A stretch of 12,006 nt of DNA, taken from Mycoemilia scoparia. Lineage: Eukaryota; Kickxellomycota; Kickxellomycetes; Kickxellales; Kickxellaceae. Each line of letters begins with the position of its first letter. The first letter of the stretch is position 1. Shown in pieces: positions 1-8,072 of the stretch. The stretch covers positions 1-12,006 of the forward strand of contig JANBPU010000417.1 in NCBI GenBank assembly GCA_027575805.1, written 5' to 3'. The position numbers and the translations under genes were made by a program. The notes below the pieces were generated by a model. That model was not told the DNA's origin. It saw nothing but the letters and a program-made list of their open reading frames with translations, and ran no database searches.

Positions 1-744
1 GCTTGGTCTATGAACGCTCTTCTCGAATTCTGTTGAGAAATGTACGCACAGAGCAAAAACAGAAAAGACACTGATAAATGCTCCGAAGAAATCCATCTCA
101 TTGCAGCCACCTCAACCACACCAGCTTTGACTAAAGGTTTCCAGAGCTAAATTTAGAACAAGACCACCATTTACATTATTAACTCACACACATACATGCA
201 CAAACATCCCAAAATTTACAAATATCATTTCCTCCAAACCTATCGTCGTTATAATCGTCATTGCTCTTGTTACTGCTCTACCACTCCTCATCAATAACAA
301 TGCTTGTCAGACAGTCACATTGACAACAAATACAGCCACAGCTGCACTTCTGCAGCAGCCACAAAGAAAGGATTTACTCTTCTCATCTCCCCATCCTGAA
401 GCTCAGTAGTGGTAGTTGTTGTTGTAGTAGTCTCTTGAGAATTCTTGGCTAACAAACTCAAGCATGGCATTTCTTTCCAACCCATCAAGTAGTTGTAGTA
501 TCAGTAGTAAGTAGAGTGTAAAGCAATAAAGAAATTATTGCTATCTATTTATGCAAACATCCATCCATCCATCCATATATGTTCATATTATCTGCTCTGA
601 GATTTCTTTCCCCACACTTTTTTAAATCTTGCTGTTGTATGTCGTTACAACAACATTTGCATGGGTTTGCATAAAAACACTTACCTGCATTGCCGTGCCC
701 TTATTTGTCTTCGGCAAGATCAGTCGGTCTTTTGTCCACTTCTG
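1..744 (-). CDS. Possible partial gene: short exon(s) at left edge
   Basis: Product unrecognised. On the minus strand a 60-nt segment (744 to 685) is bounded by a good acceptor (CCTTATTCTGTGCAG, with a GTGAC branch-like motif upstream) and a strong donor (CAG|GTAAGTG). It reads 20 codons without a stop, beginning QKWTKDRL and ending GTAMQ. A second acceptor (TTTCTCAACAG) at 32-30 opens a segment from 29 to 1 that reads NSRRAFIDQ in the phase left by the first donor. The intron between them would be 655 nt (684 to 30), close in size to the transketolase intron. Alternatively, translation starts at the ATG at 690 as Met-Gln before the donor, with the 31-codon frame from 796 to 701 (starting MSIISL) as an upstream ORF. 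The evidence is splice signals and phase agreement only, so this may be a 5' UTR or chance. Confidence 0.3.
559..577. repeat. Tetranucleotide repeat (ATCC)n
   Basis: About four and a half units of ATCC/CCAT in noncoding sequence, inside the putative 655-nt intron at the left edge. This is an ordinary microsatellite. Confidence 0.8.
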
Positions 745-846
745 CTGCACAGAATAAGGTCACCAAAGAAAAAGGACACAGAGAAATAATTGACATCCAA
801 CTCAGATAAATGTCATTTTACCAGAAAACCTTGGTGGTGATGGTGG

Positions 847-902
847 TAGTGGGGGGGGGAGAGAGAGAGAGAATATATTTGCACTGAAAGAAAGAAAGAA
901 AG
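847..902. repeat. Homopurine tract: G9, (GA)n, (AAAG)n
   Basis: A G9 run is followed directly by about six GA units and, after a short gap, about three and a half AAAG units. Together they form a nearly pure purine tract on the plus strand. It sits upstream of the putative left-edge gene on the minus strand and so lies in its presumed promoter or 5' UTR. Confidence 0.8.
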
Positions 903-1147
903 TCCGTGTATGTGTATGTTTATTTGTGTTATCAAACGGAAATTTTGATAAAGAAACTTTGGGTTATCGGAAAAATTCAGGATATTTGTTGGTATCTGCT
1001 TTTATTTCTGTTAATTTTGACAGAGCATCATTATCTAAATATATTTATATATGGACACAAAGATGTTATCTCTAACATAGATAACGGGCGCAATAAGGTC
1101 TTTAGGAATGCACACCTACATCATATATACCAGGATATATTACATGT

Positions 1148-1174
1148 GGCTGCTCTTGAAAAAAAAGAACAGCC
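1148..1174. other. Stem-loop
   Basis: GGCTGCTCTT (1148-1157) pairs with AAGAACAGCC (1165-1174), giving a 10-bp stem with one mismatch around a 7-nt A-rich loop. A second arm, AGCCACAT (1181-1188), is complementary to ATGTGGCT (1144-1151), which overlaps the same left arm, so two alternative folds compete. No associated gene or U-tract identifies it as a known RNA element. Confidence 0.4.
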
Positions 1175-1408
1175 TAAAGAAGCCACATACACCCTCACAG
1201 AGAGAAAGAGAAACCTCTTTTACTCTCAAGCCAAAGATATCAAATCATCATCACAATCAACACTAAAGAGGCCACACCACCGCTTTCCTCCTTATTAATA
1301 ATAAAAGAATTCAAATTAAACAAAAGTGATTAAACACTTGGCACATCTCCCCACACCCCTCAATTCCAACAAACAAAAACAGCTTGATAAAAGCTACTAC
1401 TATTACTT

Positions 1409-1414
1409 TTTATT
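1409..1414 (-). terminator. Poly(A) signal AATAAA, transketolase
   Basis: AATAAA on the minus strand about 195 nt past the transketolase stop codon, in AT-rich sequence. It is the nearest canonical hexamer I found downstream on that strand, so it is the best candidate for 3' end formation of this mRNA. Confidence 0.5.
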
Positions 1415-1606
1415 TAAATTTTATATCAGTCTGATGGTCATACAGTAGTATGTTAGTTAACAACATGAGACTTTTTCAAATACACAATAAAGCGATAGAG
1501 AAACAACAAGATTAACCAGCTGCTAGCTAACACAGCAACAATAAAGTTTCATCCGTGCCACCCCCACCCCACACATCATCATCAAAAAGCCCCAATAATA
1601 TAAAGA

Positions 1607-4295
1607 TTAAAAGAGCTCATGGTGAAGACTGGGAACAGGCGTCGACTTATAATGCTCAACGACCTTGACAGCCTTTTGTGCAATCTTGGGGCCAGTAAGT
1701 CCAAACTTCTCATACAGCTGCTGGTAAGGCCCAGAAGCACCAAAGGTATCGATACCAATAGGATGGTGAGCATACTTGTGCCATCCAAAGGTAGAAAGCG
1801 CCTCAACACTGATAGATGGAACTCCGTCGGGAAGGACCTGGCGACGGTACTCGACAGACTGCTCGTCAAACAATTCGGTACATGGCATAGAAACAACACG
1901 GGCCTGGATTCCATGCTGCTCAGTCAAGATCTTGGCTGCCTCAACACAAATCGAAGTTTCGGACCCTGTGCCAACAAGAACGACCTGAGGAAGTGGCACA
2001 TCCTGAAGAACATAACCGCCCTTGAGCACGTTTTCTATAGAAGATCCGGCCAAGTGGGGCAGGTTCTGGCGAGTCAGCGAGAATACGGCAGGCTTGGTGG
2101 TCTGGCTGAGAGCAGCATAGTAGGCGCCAGCGGTCTCGTTGCCGTCAGCAGGACGGAAGGTAAGGAAGTTGGGAGTAGCACGAAGCATGGCAAGAGTCTC
2201 AATAGGCTGGTGGGTAGGACCGTCCTCGCCAAGACCGATAGAGTCGTGGGTCATGATATACAAGACACGGAGGTGGGAAAGAGCCGAAAGACGAGATGCG
2301 CCGGCAGCATATGAAATAAAGTTAAGGAAAGTCGAGGCAAATGGGATGTTGCCACCATAAGCAGCAATGCCATTAGAGATGGCAGCCATGCCATGCTCAC
2401 GAACACCATAACGGATGTAGCGACCTTCATATGAACCCAGGCCAGAGCTGGGGGCCTGGAAGTCGACTGCATCCTTCCAGCGAGTAAGGTTAGATCCGGT
2501 AAGATCGGCAGACCCGCCAATGAGCTCGGGGATCTTGTTGGCCAAAGCCGAAAGGACAACCTCGGAAAGTTTACGGGTAGCTACGGCCTTGTCTTCAGGC
2601 GTAAACTTGGGAAGAACACTAGCCCAGTCGCTGGGGAGCTGGCCTTCAATGCAACGACGCTTGAACTCGGCATACAATTCTGGGTGGGCAGCCTGGTACT
2701 TCTCGACAAGCTGGTTCCATTCAGCCTGGCGCTGGGCACCTTGGGCGGCGCGCTGGGCATAGAGCTTAGCAACCTGCTCGGGAACAACAAACTTCTCATC
2801 GGGGTTGAACCCGAACTTGGCCTTAACAGCCGAAAGACCCTCGGCACCAAGTGGAGCACCGTGGACACCGGCAGTACCAGCCTTGGCAGCGCCATAGCCA
2901 ATGGTGGTAGTGACCTCGATGATAGTAGGCTTGTCCTTAACCTGCTTGGCCTGCTCAATAGCCTCGGTGAGCCCAGCAAGATCGCTGTCGCCATCAGCAA
3001 CCTTCAAGGTATGCCATCCATACGAGCGATAGCGCTCAAGCACGTCCTCGGTGAATCCAAGCTTGGTGGACCCATCGATCTGGATTCCATTGGAGTCGTA
3101 CAAAACAATCAGGTTGCCGAGCTCCAAATGGCCGGCCAACGAGCTGGCCTCGCAGGAAACGCCCTCCTGCAAGCACCCGTCACCAGCAATGCAGTAAACG
3201 GTGTTGTCAACGATGGGGAAGCCCTCGCGGTTGAAGTGGGCGGCAAGATGACGCTCAGCAAGGGCAAACCCAACAGCGTTGGAAATGCCCTGGCCAAGTG
3301 GACCGGTGGTGACCTCGATGCCGTCGGTCTCAAAACGCTCAGGATGGCCGGGAGTCACGCTGTCGATCTGTCTGAAGTTCTTGAGATCATCGAGAGACAC
3401 CTTGTAGCCCAAAAGGTGCAGCAAGACGTACTGAAGAGCACAGCCGTGGCCGTTGGAAAGGACGAAACGATCGCGGTTGAACCATTCGGAGTCCTTGGGG
3501 TTGGCGTTGATGAAGCGGGTGAATAGGACATGAGCCATGGGAGCGCAGCCCATAGGAGCACCTAACAACAGCCAATCATCATCATCATCACATATTTGTT
3601 ATCATCAATATCGCCACCATCATTATTACTTAGATAAGACATCACTGGTGATGCTGTATATAAGAAGGCAGGTGTGGCCTCTCAGCACTCAATAAATAGC
3701 AACAGAATGGTAAAAAGCAGTCATCATTAAAACATACAGCACAGTCCCAGCCTCCCAACGAGCGTGGATGATAATGGATAATATGAAATGCAGATTGGGG
3801 CGTAACAGCAGCTGCAGCATACTTCGCATCCAAACTTCTATGTATGATGTATGTGAGAGCCACCAAATAAATTTGGCGCGCTGTCTGTTGCTGCTTGCCG
3901 CTCCGCCAAAGAGATCTGGGCTATCTGATTGGCTTTGATCGATGTCAAAATCGCTATTACCATAAAGGCTCCCAATCCACATCCACCCATATCCTCGACC
4001 AAGGCCAGCAGAGACAACAGCGACAGGGCGCAGTTTGATTTCTGATATCAAAGAGGCCTTTCCTTTTGTGTATACACAGAGTAGGGAGGCTGGTAGTAGT
4101 AGACAAGAGCGGTCGGGGCTCTTGCTGGCTGCTGCACAAAAATGAGAGCGAGAGACAGCCAACTTTCCTATCAAAGGGCGGGGGTAATGTGGTTTACTTA
4201 CCAGGGTGGCCAGAGTTGGCCTGCTGAACCATATCGGCAGCAAGGCAACGGATCGTATTGATGGCAAGGGAGTCGGTTTCGGTGTAGTTGGTCAT
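1607..4295 (-). CDS. TKL1: Transketolase, two exons
   Basis: Thiamine-diphosphate enzyme of the non-oxidative pentose phosphate pathway. It moves two-carbon ketol units from xylulose 5-phosphate to ribose 5-phosphate or erythrose 4-phosphate, normally in the cytosol. Exon 1 (4295-4202) encodes 31 codons plus one base from MTNYTETDSL to NSGHP. Exon 2 (3561-1607) continues with GAPMG; the split Gly codon is restored exactly, giving 682 aa, typical for fungi. Family active-site residues are present: His30 (SGHPG), His70 (SNGHG), His104 (TPGHPE), Asp159 (GDG), Asn189 and Ile191 for Mg/ThDP binding, His265 (GVHGAP), the REH glutamate in GVREHGMAAI, and EDGPTHQP. It ends in HHELF, so there is no peroxisomal SKL signal. 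Codons favour G/C-ending forms, as in highly expressed genes. The start ATG aligns with the family N-terminus. Identification is secure; paralogue identity (TKL1 or TKL2) is not decided. Confidence 0.97.
3562..4201 (-). other. Transketolase intron 1 (640 nt, phase 1)
   Basis: The donor is CCTG|GTAAGTAAAC (first intron base 4201) and the acceptor is TTGTTAG|GTGCTCC (last intron base 3562). Splicing restores the invariant GHPGAPMG motif exactly, which fixes both borders. At 640 nt it is about seven times longer than the 89-nt intron inferred at 11451-11539. One intronic frame is open for most of its length on the coding strand (from 4267 in exon 1, in another frame, down to 3689; 192 codons, no ATG at its start). 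It also holds a pair of convergent TTTGGCG motifs at 3872-3910 and a plus-strand TATATAAG at about 3657. Confidence 0.93.
3872..3910. promoter_or_regulatory. Inverted pair of E2F-like motifs in intron 1
   Basis: TTTGGCGCGC on the plus strand (3872-3881) faces TTTGGCGGAG on the minus strand (3910-3901). They share a 7-bp arm, TTTGGCG, around a 25-bp centre. Both resemble the E2F/DP consensus TTTSSCGC or TTTGGCGG. E2F is known to be retained in several early-diverging fungi, so such sites are plausible here. Function is inferred from motif match alone. Confidence 0.3.
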
Positions 4296-4725
4296 TTTGT
4301 GTGTTTAGAAAGTATGTGGATATCGCCCAAGCAGCTCTAAATTAACAAAGGTAGGAATATTTGAATTTAGATTTGCAGGCAGGGTAGTCGATTAGTTTGC
4401 AGTAGCTGTTATTAGTGATAACAAGGATCGAACAGAACAAAAAGAGAGAGAGAGAGACATACACACACAGCAGAGCCCAGATACAGGGCAGCTGATGATG
4501 GCTCAAGACCTACTAAAAGGAAAAAGCAAGATATCCTACCTTCTTTTTAGTCAGTACTAAAAATAAATACAAATGTAGGGACTAAAAGAGATGTGTAGCA
4601 GCAGCAGCAGTAGCAGTAGTAAAGTAAAAGAAGCTGTTGGTTTGAGACACAGACAGAGAAATCAAGAATAAATGGAAAGCAGCGTGCGTGTGCGTGTTTG
4701 CTTAATTTCATTCCAGGCTATGAGA

Positions 4726-4734
4726 TTTTATATC
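4726..4734 (-). promoter_or_regulatory. TATA-like box, transketolase
   Basis: GATATAAAA on the minus strand about 430 nt upstream of the ATG, with an E2F-like TTTGGCGGGC about 90 nt further upstream. The distance is long unless the leader is long or spliced, so this is only a candidate core promoter. Confidence 0.3.
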
Positions 4735-4818
4735 TCCATCCTCCCTCCAATACAACACAACCGTCGTATGGACCTCTCCTAAAAAACGTGCGTATTGCGT
4801 TTGCGTCTGCCACCACTC

Positions 4819-4828
4819 GCCCGCCAAA
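4819..4828 (-). promoter_or_regulatory. E2F-like motif TTTGGCGGGC
   Basis: An exact match to the TTTGGCGG-type E2F consensus on the minus strand. It lies upstream of the TATA-like box at 4734, the usual arrangement of an activator site and core promoter for transketolase transcription. No protein-binding evidence is available. Confidence 0.3.
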
Positions 4829-5157
4829 CAGTAACTTTTGATTCATTACATGATAGAACCGGGTCTTCTTCTATGGCGACAATAATTAACAGCCAGAGAA
4901 AGAGAGGCTTTTTTCCTGTGCTCGAAATCAGCAATACTTTGGACAAGCAATCGTTTTGAATTCGAATTTGATCTGACTCACAACACATGGCGTCACACAC
5001 ACTGCCCCACTAAAGTCGCCCATGCGGCTTTCCAGAACCAATAGTTTTCTGGCCCTCACGCCAACTTTGAAAACTGTTTGATTTCGTCACAGATCTTTCG
5101 GATCTTTCTCAAAAACAACAGAATCCCCACCACCATTGCTTCTCCCAGTGATCAGCA

Positions 5158-5293
5158 AGTGGCAGGCTCTCTACCAAAAGGGAACAGAACAGATACACCC
5201 ACGCACGTTTTAGCTGGTGTCTCAGCGGTGGTTGGCTAACATCCAAGGGAATATCCCAGTTCCACCCTTTAAGTGGAGACTGCTACTCTGCCA
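5158..5293. repeat. Diverged dispersed repeat, copy A
   Basis: Shares ordered blocks of similarity, same orientation, with 6250-6398. The best block is GTTTTAGCTGGTGTCTCA (5207-5224), matching 17 of 18 bases of copy B. Other shared blocks are CCAAAAGGGA upstream, and CACCCTTT, GAGACT and CTCTGCCA downstream, separated by indels. Read on the minus strand, both copies give ETPAKT-like residues, but both frames are broken by stops. It may be a relic of a mobile element or of a decayed gene; the family is not recognised. Confidence 0.5.
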
Positions 5294-5520
5294 AGTAGTC
5301 AGCTATTAATAATCCAAATTCTACATTCTCTTTACATGCATAAAAGTCATAATGGCAATGGACCTTCCTAACAAAATAACAAGTTTATCTATATGAGGGA
5401 GAGGGCTACTACAGTTAAAGACTCCTGCTGCCGCTCTTTTTGTTTGCTTATTTGGTGATTTCGAATAAAAACTTTAATACTATAAAATACATGTTTGATG
5501 GATCATTTGGAAACGCTATA

Positions 5521-5552
<32 letters not shown>

Positions 5553-6160
5553 ACTATTACATGTCACCCAAAAGAGAATGAATATCTCTTTTCCTTGAAA
5601 GAACATGTATAATATAGCATCCCTGTTGACGATTTACATTATCTTCCGCTATTTGATAGAAGGATGTCCAAGATGTTATCTAAAGAAGTGTGCATACATA
5701 CACATCCCACCACCACCACCACAAGCTGCCTATTCAGATTCTCCTTTGTCCTCATCCGTCCATCCACTACCGCTCAACATAGTCAACGGGGGTCATGGTG
5801 GGCTGGGCTAATAACATAGGCGATGTTTGTGCAGCTATAATACACTCTCTCACATTACCATCATCCTCTCTGTCTATCATGTCTCTGGACACACCCGTTG
5901 TTAATCCCTCTTTTTTATACACAGTCCGATATCATGATGTTGCGGATATTATCCTGCCAATAAGAACCGTTGGGCTAGGAAATGAGGGACGCAATATTTC
6001 CACCAGTCATAATAAAGCATTTGTTCCTTGTGGTGACTGTTTTAAATCCGTTTTGTTAAAGCCTTCTTCTTTCCCAATCATATTTTAACATATGGCAAGG
6101 TTTCACTACTGATCGATCGAATAATCGATACCGGGCTGAAATAGACCTCCACATTTTGGC
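5294..6160. other. Central spacer, no supported gene
   Basis: Mixed-composition noncoding sequence between the two repeat copies. It contains a CTA/CTG triplet tract and a short CCA run at about 5708-5721. Two plus-strand ATG frames occur: 5605-5811 (68 codons, with a PPPPPP run) and 5795-6088 (97 codons). They overlap in different frames, match no family I know, and lack the bias seen in transketolase. I cannot support either as a gene, though a small fungal protein cannot be excluded. Confidence 0.6.
5521..5556. repeat. Triplet tract (CTA)5(CTG)5(CTA)2
   Basis: Thirty-six bases of pure triplet repeat in which blocks differ only at the third base, in noncoding sequence. It is a slippage-prone microsatellite; related CAG/TAG tracts occur at about 4598-4620 and 7035-7052. 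Confidence 0.9.
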
Positions 6161-6249
6161 CTAACCATGAGCCATTACATGCGCAACTACACCTGCGGAC
6201 CGACCATTTTGCCCAAGGCCTTGTGGACTTTGACCATATCTTTGGGATA

Positions 6250-6398
6250 TGGCAAGAAGTTCTCCGCCAAAAGGGAGCACAGCCAGAAATCCTCACGCAT
6301 TCTCAGCAAACCACTCCTTAGTCCTTAGGTTTTAGCTGGAGTCTCATCAGTGATGATCGGCTGGCATTCTGGCACCCTTTTAGAGAAGACTCTGCCAT
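6250..6398. repeat. Diverged dispersed repeat, copy B
   Basis: Partner of copy A in the same orientation, about 1.1 kb to the right. The core GTTTTAGCTGGAGTCTCA lies at 6329-6346. Flanking shared blocks are GGCA, CTCCGCCAAAAGGGA (6262-6276), CACGCA, GGCACCCTTTT and CTCTGCCA (6391-6398). On the minus strand the segment reads CQPIITDETPAKT followed by a stop; copy A gives C-stop-PTTA-ETPAKT, one codon shorter. Copy B is less broken, but no frame is long. This is consistent with two old copies of one element; no terminal repeats are visible. Confidence 0.5.
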
Positions 6399-6573
6399 AT
6401 GCTGCATCAAACTGATTCACAGCACATTTCATATTTGACTCAAACTGTTTCTGTTGTTGTAACTAAGCTGCTGCTGCTATGTATGCTAGAAGTAAACTCG
6501 AGGTTCATTAGTGTTTCTGATCTAATTATAATCAATTATACCAACCCAAGCGTTATTAAATTATAATGATGAT

Positions 6574-6606
6574 GGCGGTCTGATGGTTAATAAACAGACC
6601 ATCGCC
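6574..6606. other. Stem-loop with 3-nt bulge
   Basis: GGTCTG (6577-6582) pairs perfectly with CAGACC (6595-6600) around a 12-nt loop. GGC (6574-6576) then pairs with GCC (6604-6606) across an ATC bulge. That gives nine GC-rich pairs in AT-rich surroundings, about 930 nt upstream of the UBE2C start. No U-tract follows on either side and no RNA family is recognised. Confidence 0.4.
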
Positions 6607-6644
6607 CCTTGCAAAAGAGAGACTTGTATCTGTCTATAATAATC

Positions 6645-6662
6645 CACACACACACACACACA
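6645..6662. repeat. (CA)9 microsatellite
   Basis: Pure CA dinucleotide run in the UBE2C upstream region. A second run of about eight units lies at 7341-7356. Confidence 0.9.
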
Positions 6663-7034
6663 GAAGAACGTACGCACAAACAACAAGTATAAAGAGTAGC
6701 AGCAGCTAGTTAAAATGATGTGAAGTTTACATTAAAACAACTTGCATTTGTTTGTCTTTAACACAAAAAAACTATCAAAGAGTACACGGGAAAACATAGT
6801 TGTTTTGTCAAAGTCTCCCCATCCTTGCCACCGTCCCGTCTTTCTAACGGGAGCTCTTCCTTATAAGACTTATCAACCAAAGAACTAATAACCAGTAAAC
6901 AGCGACGAGACCGATTGGCGTCTCCGTTATGTTTGAGCGAGCACTGGTATTCAACAGCGGCGATATCAGCAATTCTGTTTACGTTAAATGATGACTTTCC
7001 AGTAATATTGCGCCTGTGTTTGTTTTGCTAATCA

Positions 7035-7052
7035 AGCAGCAGCAGCAGCAGC
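7035..7052. repeat. (AGC)6 microsatellite
   Basis: Pure AGC/CAG triplet run in noncoding sequence about 480 nt upstream of UBE2C. No open frame of note runs through it. Confidence 0.9.
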
Positions 7053-7388
7053 AACGGCTTATATTTTGGGAAAAAGTAAACACACACAGACCAGTCACAG
7101 CCCAAACAAACCTTTTTTGTAGGATATGTAGTGTTTACGCTTTATTGATAGAGAGAGCTCATTTGGTTCTTTGAGCATCTTTCTTCAAAGCCCTTAATGG
7201 CCTGTTTTTCCTTTCTGCCTCACTCTTCGCAGGCGTGTTCCTTTCGAGTTTCTGTGTTTACTAATCGAAGAAACTAAAACCCACACATGCCCAATACACT
7301 CTGTTTTGGTTATTGTATTAGCTTCCTGGAGCAACAGTAACACACACACACACACAGTGGTTTGAAACTGCTGCTCATTCAGACACAA

Positions 7389-7396
7389 TATAAATA
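7389..7396 (+). promoter_or_regulatory. TATA box, UBE2C
   Basis: TATAAATA on the plus strand, an exact TATAWAWR match, 137 nt before the ATG at 7533. Pyrimidine-rich sequence (CTTTCCTCTCCCTCTGC) begins about 11 nt downstream, as often seen around fungal transcription starts. This would give a leader of roughly 100-120 nt. Confidence 0.5.
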
Positions 7397-7448
7397 CAAC
7401 TGGTCTTTCCTCTCCCTCTGCTTTTCTAACCACCATATATCTTACTTT

Positions 7449-7488
7449 TACTAACCAAAACCCTTTTCGTTCTAAACCTACCTGCTAG
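7449..7488 (+). other. Possible 3' end of a leader intron
   Basis: TACTAAC at 7449-7455 is the optimal fungal branch-point heptamer. It is followed 33 nt later by CTGCTAG (AG at 7487-7488). I found no GTANGT donor close upstream, and the TATA box at 7389 would leave no room for one, so the two signals conflict. Either transcription starts further upstream or the TACTAAC is chance. Confidence 0.2.
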
Positions 7489-7532
7489 CTTATTTAATAA
7501 CCGTGTTTTTTAACTCCCACAACATAATCGTC

Positions 7533-8072
7533 ATGGCTTCCACACTCACTTCTGCCACCACCACCGCCGCCAACACAAACAACAACAGCAGCAATCCAAA
7601 CTCCTCCGAGACAGCAAACTCATCAGTAATAAAACGTCTTCGTAGTGAGCTAATGAATCTAATGATGGCCAATCTCCCCGACATATCCGCATTCCCCGAC
7701 TCCGATAACCTACTCCGCTGGGTCGGGACCATTTCAGGCGCCCCCGGAACTGTGTACGAAAACCTCAAATACAAGCTCCAGATCCAATTCCCTTCAAACT
7801 ATCCATACACCGCCCCCACAATCACGTTTCTGACTCCTTGCTGGCATCCCAATGTCGACGACCGGGGCAACATCTGCTTGGATATTCTCAAAGAAGAGTG
7901 GTCGGCCATTTATAACGTCCAGACCATTTTGTTGTCGCTGCAGAGTTTGTTGGGCGAACCCAATCCTGATAGTCCACTAAACGGCCAGGCTGCGAGGTTG
8001 TGGGAAAACCAAGAAGAGTATAAAAAGGTTTTGTTGAAACATTATAAAGACAATGTTGCTGGAACTATCTAA
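7533..8072 (+). CDS. UBE2C: Ubiquitin-conjugating enzyme E2 C (UBE2C/UBC11 type)
   Basis: E2 enzyme that carries ubiquitin as a thioester and, in animals and fission yeast, works with the anaphase-promoting complex to ubiquitinate cyclin B and securin and allow mitotic exit. The protein is 179 aa, the same length as human UBE2C. Residues 1-31 are a Ser/Thr/Asn-rich disordered extension, as in the family. The UBC fold follows: [12 protein letters not shown] (34-45), the UBE2C-type [10 protein letters not shown] (51-60), [10 protein letters not shown] (90-99), the HPN motif (105-107), catalytic Cys115 in GNICLDIL, and [12 protein letters not shown]. The start is the ATG at 7533; the frame is open further upstream to 7503 but has no other ATG. 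There are no introns. The Arg of the RTIL destruction-box-like motif of animal UBE2C is Gln here (VQTILLS). Assignment to the UBE2C subfamily is strong; APC partnership is inferred from family. Confidence 0.95.
   Translation: MASTLTSATTTAANTNNNSSNPNSSETANSSVIKRLRSELMNLMMANLPDISAFPDSDNLLRWVGTISGAPGTVYENLKYKLQIQFPSNYPYTAPTITFLTPCWHPNVDDRGNICLDILKEEWSAIYNVQTILLSLQSLLGEPNPDSPLNGQAARLWENQEEYKKVLLKHYKDNVAGTI

Larger units (their letters stand above)
745..1606. other. Spacer left of transketolase; no convincing gene
   Basis: AT-rich noncoding stretch holding the 3' flank of transketolase and the presumed upstream region of the left-edge gene. It has a G9 run at 851-859 running into a (GA)n tract, an (AAAG)n tract near 887-902, a stem-loop near 1148-1174, and a minus-strand AATAAA at 1414-1409. 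A plus-strand frame at 906-1298 stays open for 130 codons but contains no in-frame ATG and has a composition unlike a folded protein. I do not call it a gene. Confidence 0.7.
4296..5150. other. Transketolase upstream region
   Basis: Noncoding sequence upstream of the transketolase start. It contains a (GA)n tract at about 4440-4459, a CAG/TAG triplet tract at about 4598-4620, a minus-strand TATA-like box at 4734-4726, and a TTTGGCGGGC motif at 4828-4819. The minus-strand frame 5000-4779 is short and lacks family features. I see no RNA gene. If the TATA box is used, the 5' leader would be about 400 nt, which would leave room for a leader intron that I could not define. Confidence 0.6.
6399..7532. 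other. UBE2C upstream region
   Basis: Noncoding sequence holding a stem-loop at 6574-6606, (CA)n tracts at 6645-6662 and 7341-7356, an (AGC)6 tract at 7035-7052, a short GAGAC/GTCTC hairpin at 6907-6924, a TATA box at 7389-7396, and a TACTAAC/CTAG pair resembling an intron 3' end at 7449-7488. The only frames of note are short (for example 7436-7194 minus) and I do not support them as genes. Confidence 0.65.

Noticed and set aside
315..485. 56-codon minus-strand ORF with a Thr9 run
   Set aside because: Has an ATG and stop but no family match; the Thr run comes from a simple ACT/ACA repeat, and it lies within the putative left-edge intron.
906..1298. 130-codon open frame on the plus strand left of transketolase
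   Set aside because: Begins at GTG, has no in-frame ATG, no recognisable domain, and an AT-driven Ile/Tyr/Leu composition; it also covers the transketolase 3' flank.
1619..3526. Long plus-strand frames (231 and 280 codons) opposite transketolase
   Set aside because: They are antisense shadows produced by the G/C-ending codon bias of a clearly identified gene and match no family.
3689..4267. 192-codon frame within the transketolase intron as a separate gene
   Set aside because: No start ATG at its beginning, no family features, and it overlaps exon 1 and a securely placed intron; kept only as an observation.
4420..4445. tRNA B-box-like GTTCGATCC on the minus strand
   Set aside because: No A box or acceptor stem at the required distance; the expected position is a GA microsatellite.
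5605..6088. Overlapping plus-strand frames of 68 and 97 codons in the central spacer
   Set aside because: Both have ATGs but overlap in different frames, show no conserved motif and no codon bias; low-complexity Pro and Ser runs dominate parts.
6078..6328. Several frames open for about 50-70 codons on both strands around repeat copy B
   Set aside because: At least three frames are open at once because the segment is GC-richer than its surroundings. None is distinctive; at best this is a decayed coding relic.
6325..6360. Hammerhead ribozyme core (CTGATGAG on the minus strand)
   Set aside because: The required stem II and GAAA segment do not follow; the sequence continues ACTCCAGCTAAAAC, which cannot form the core, and copy A lacks CTGATGA.
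6341..6415. Possible C/D box snoRNA (GTGATGA at 6350, CTGA near 6410)
   Set aside because: No terminal stem brings the boxes together, and the C box is absent from the related copy A.
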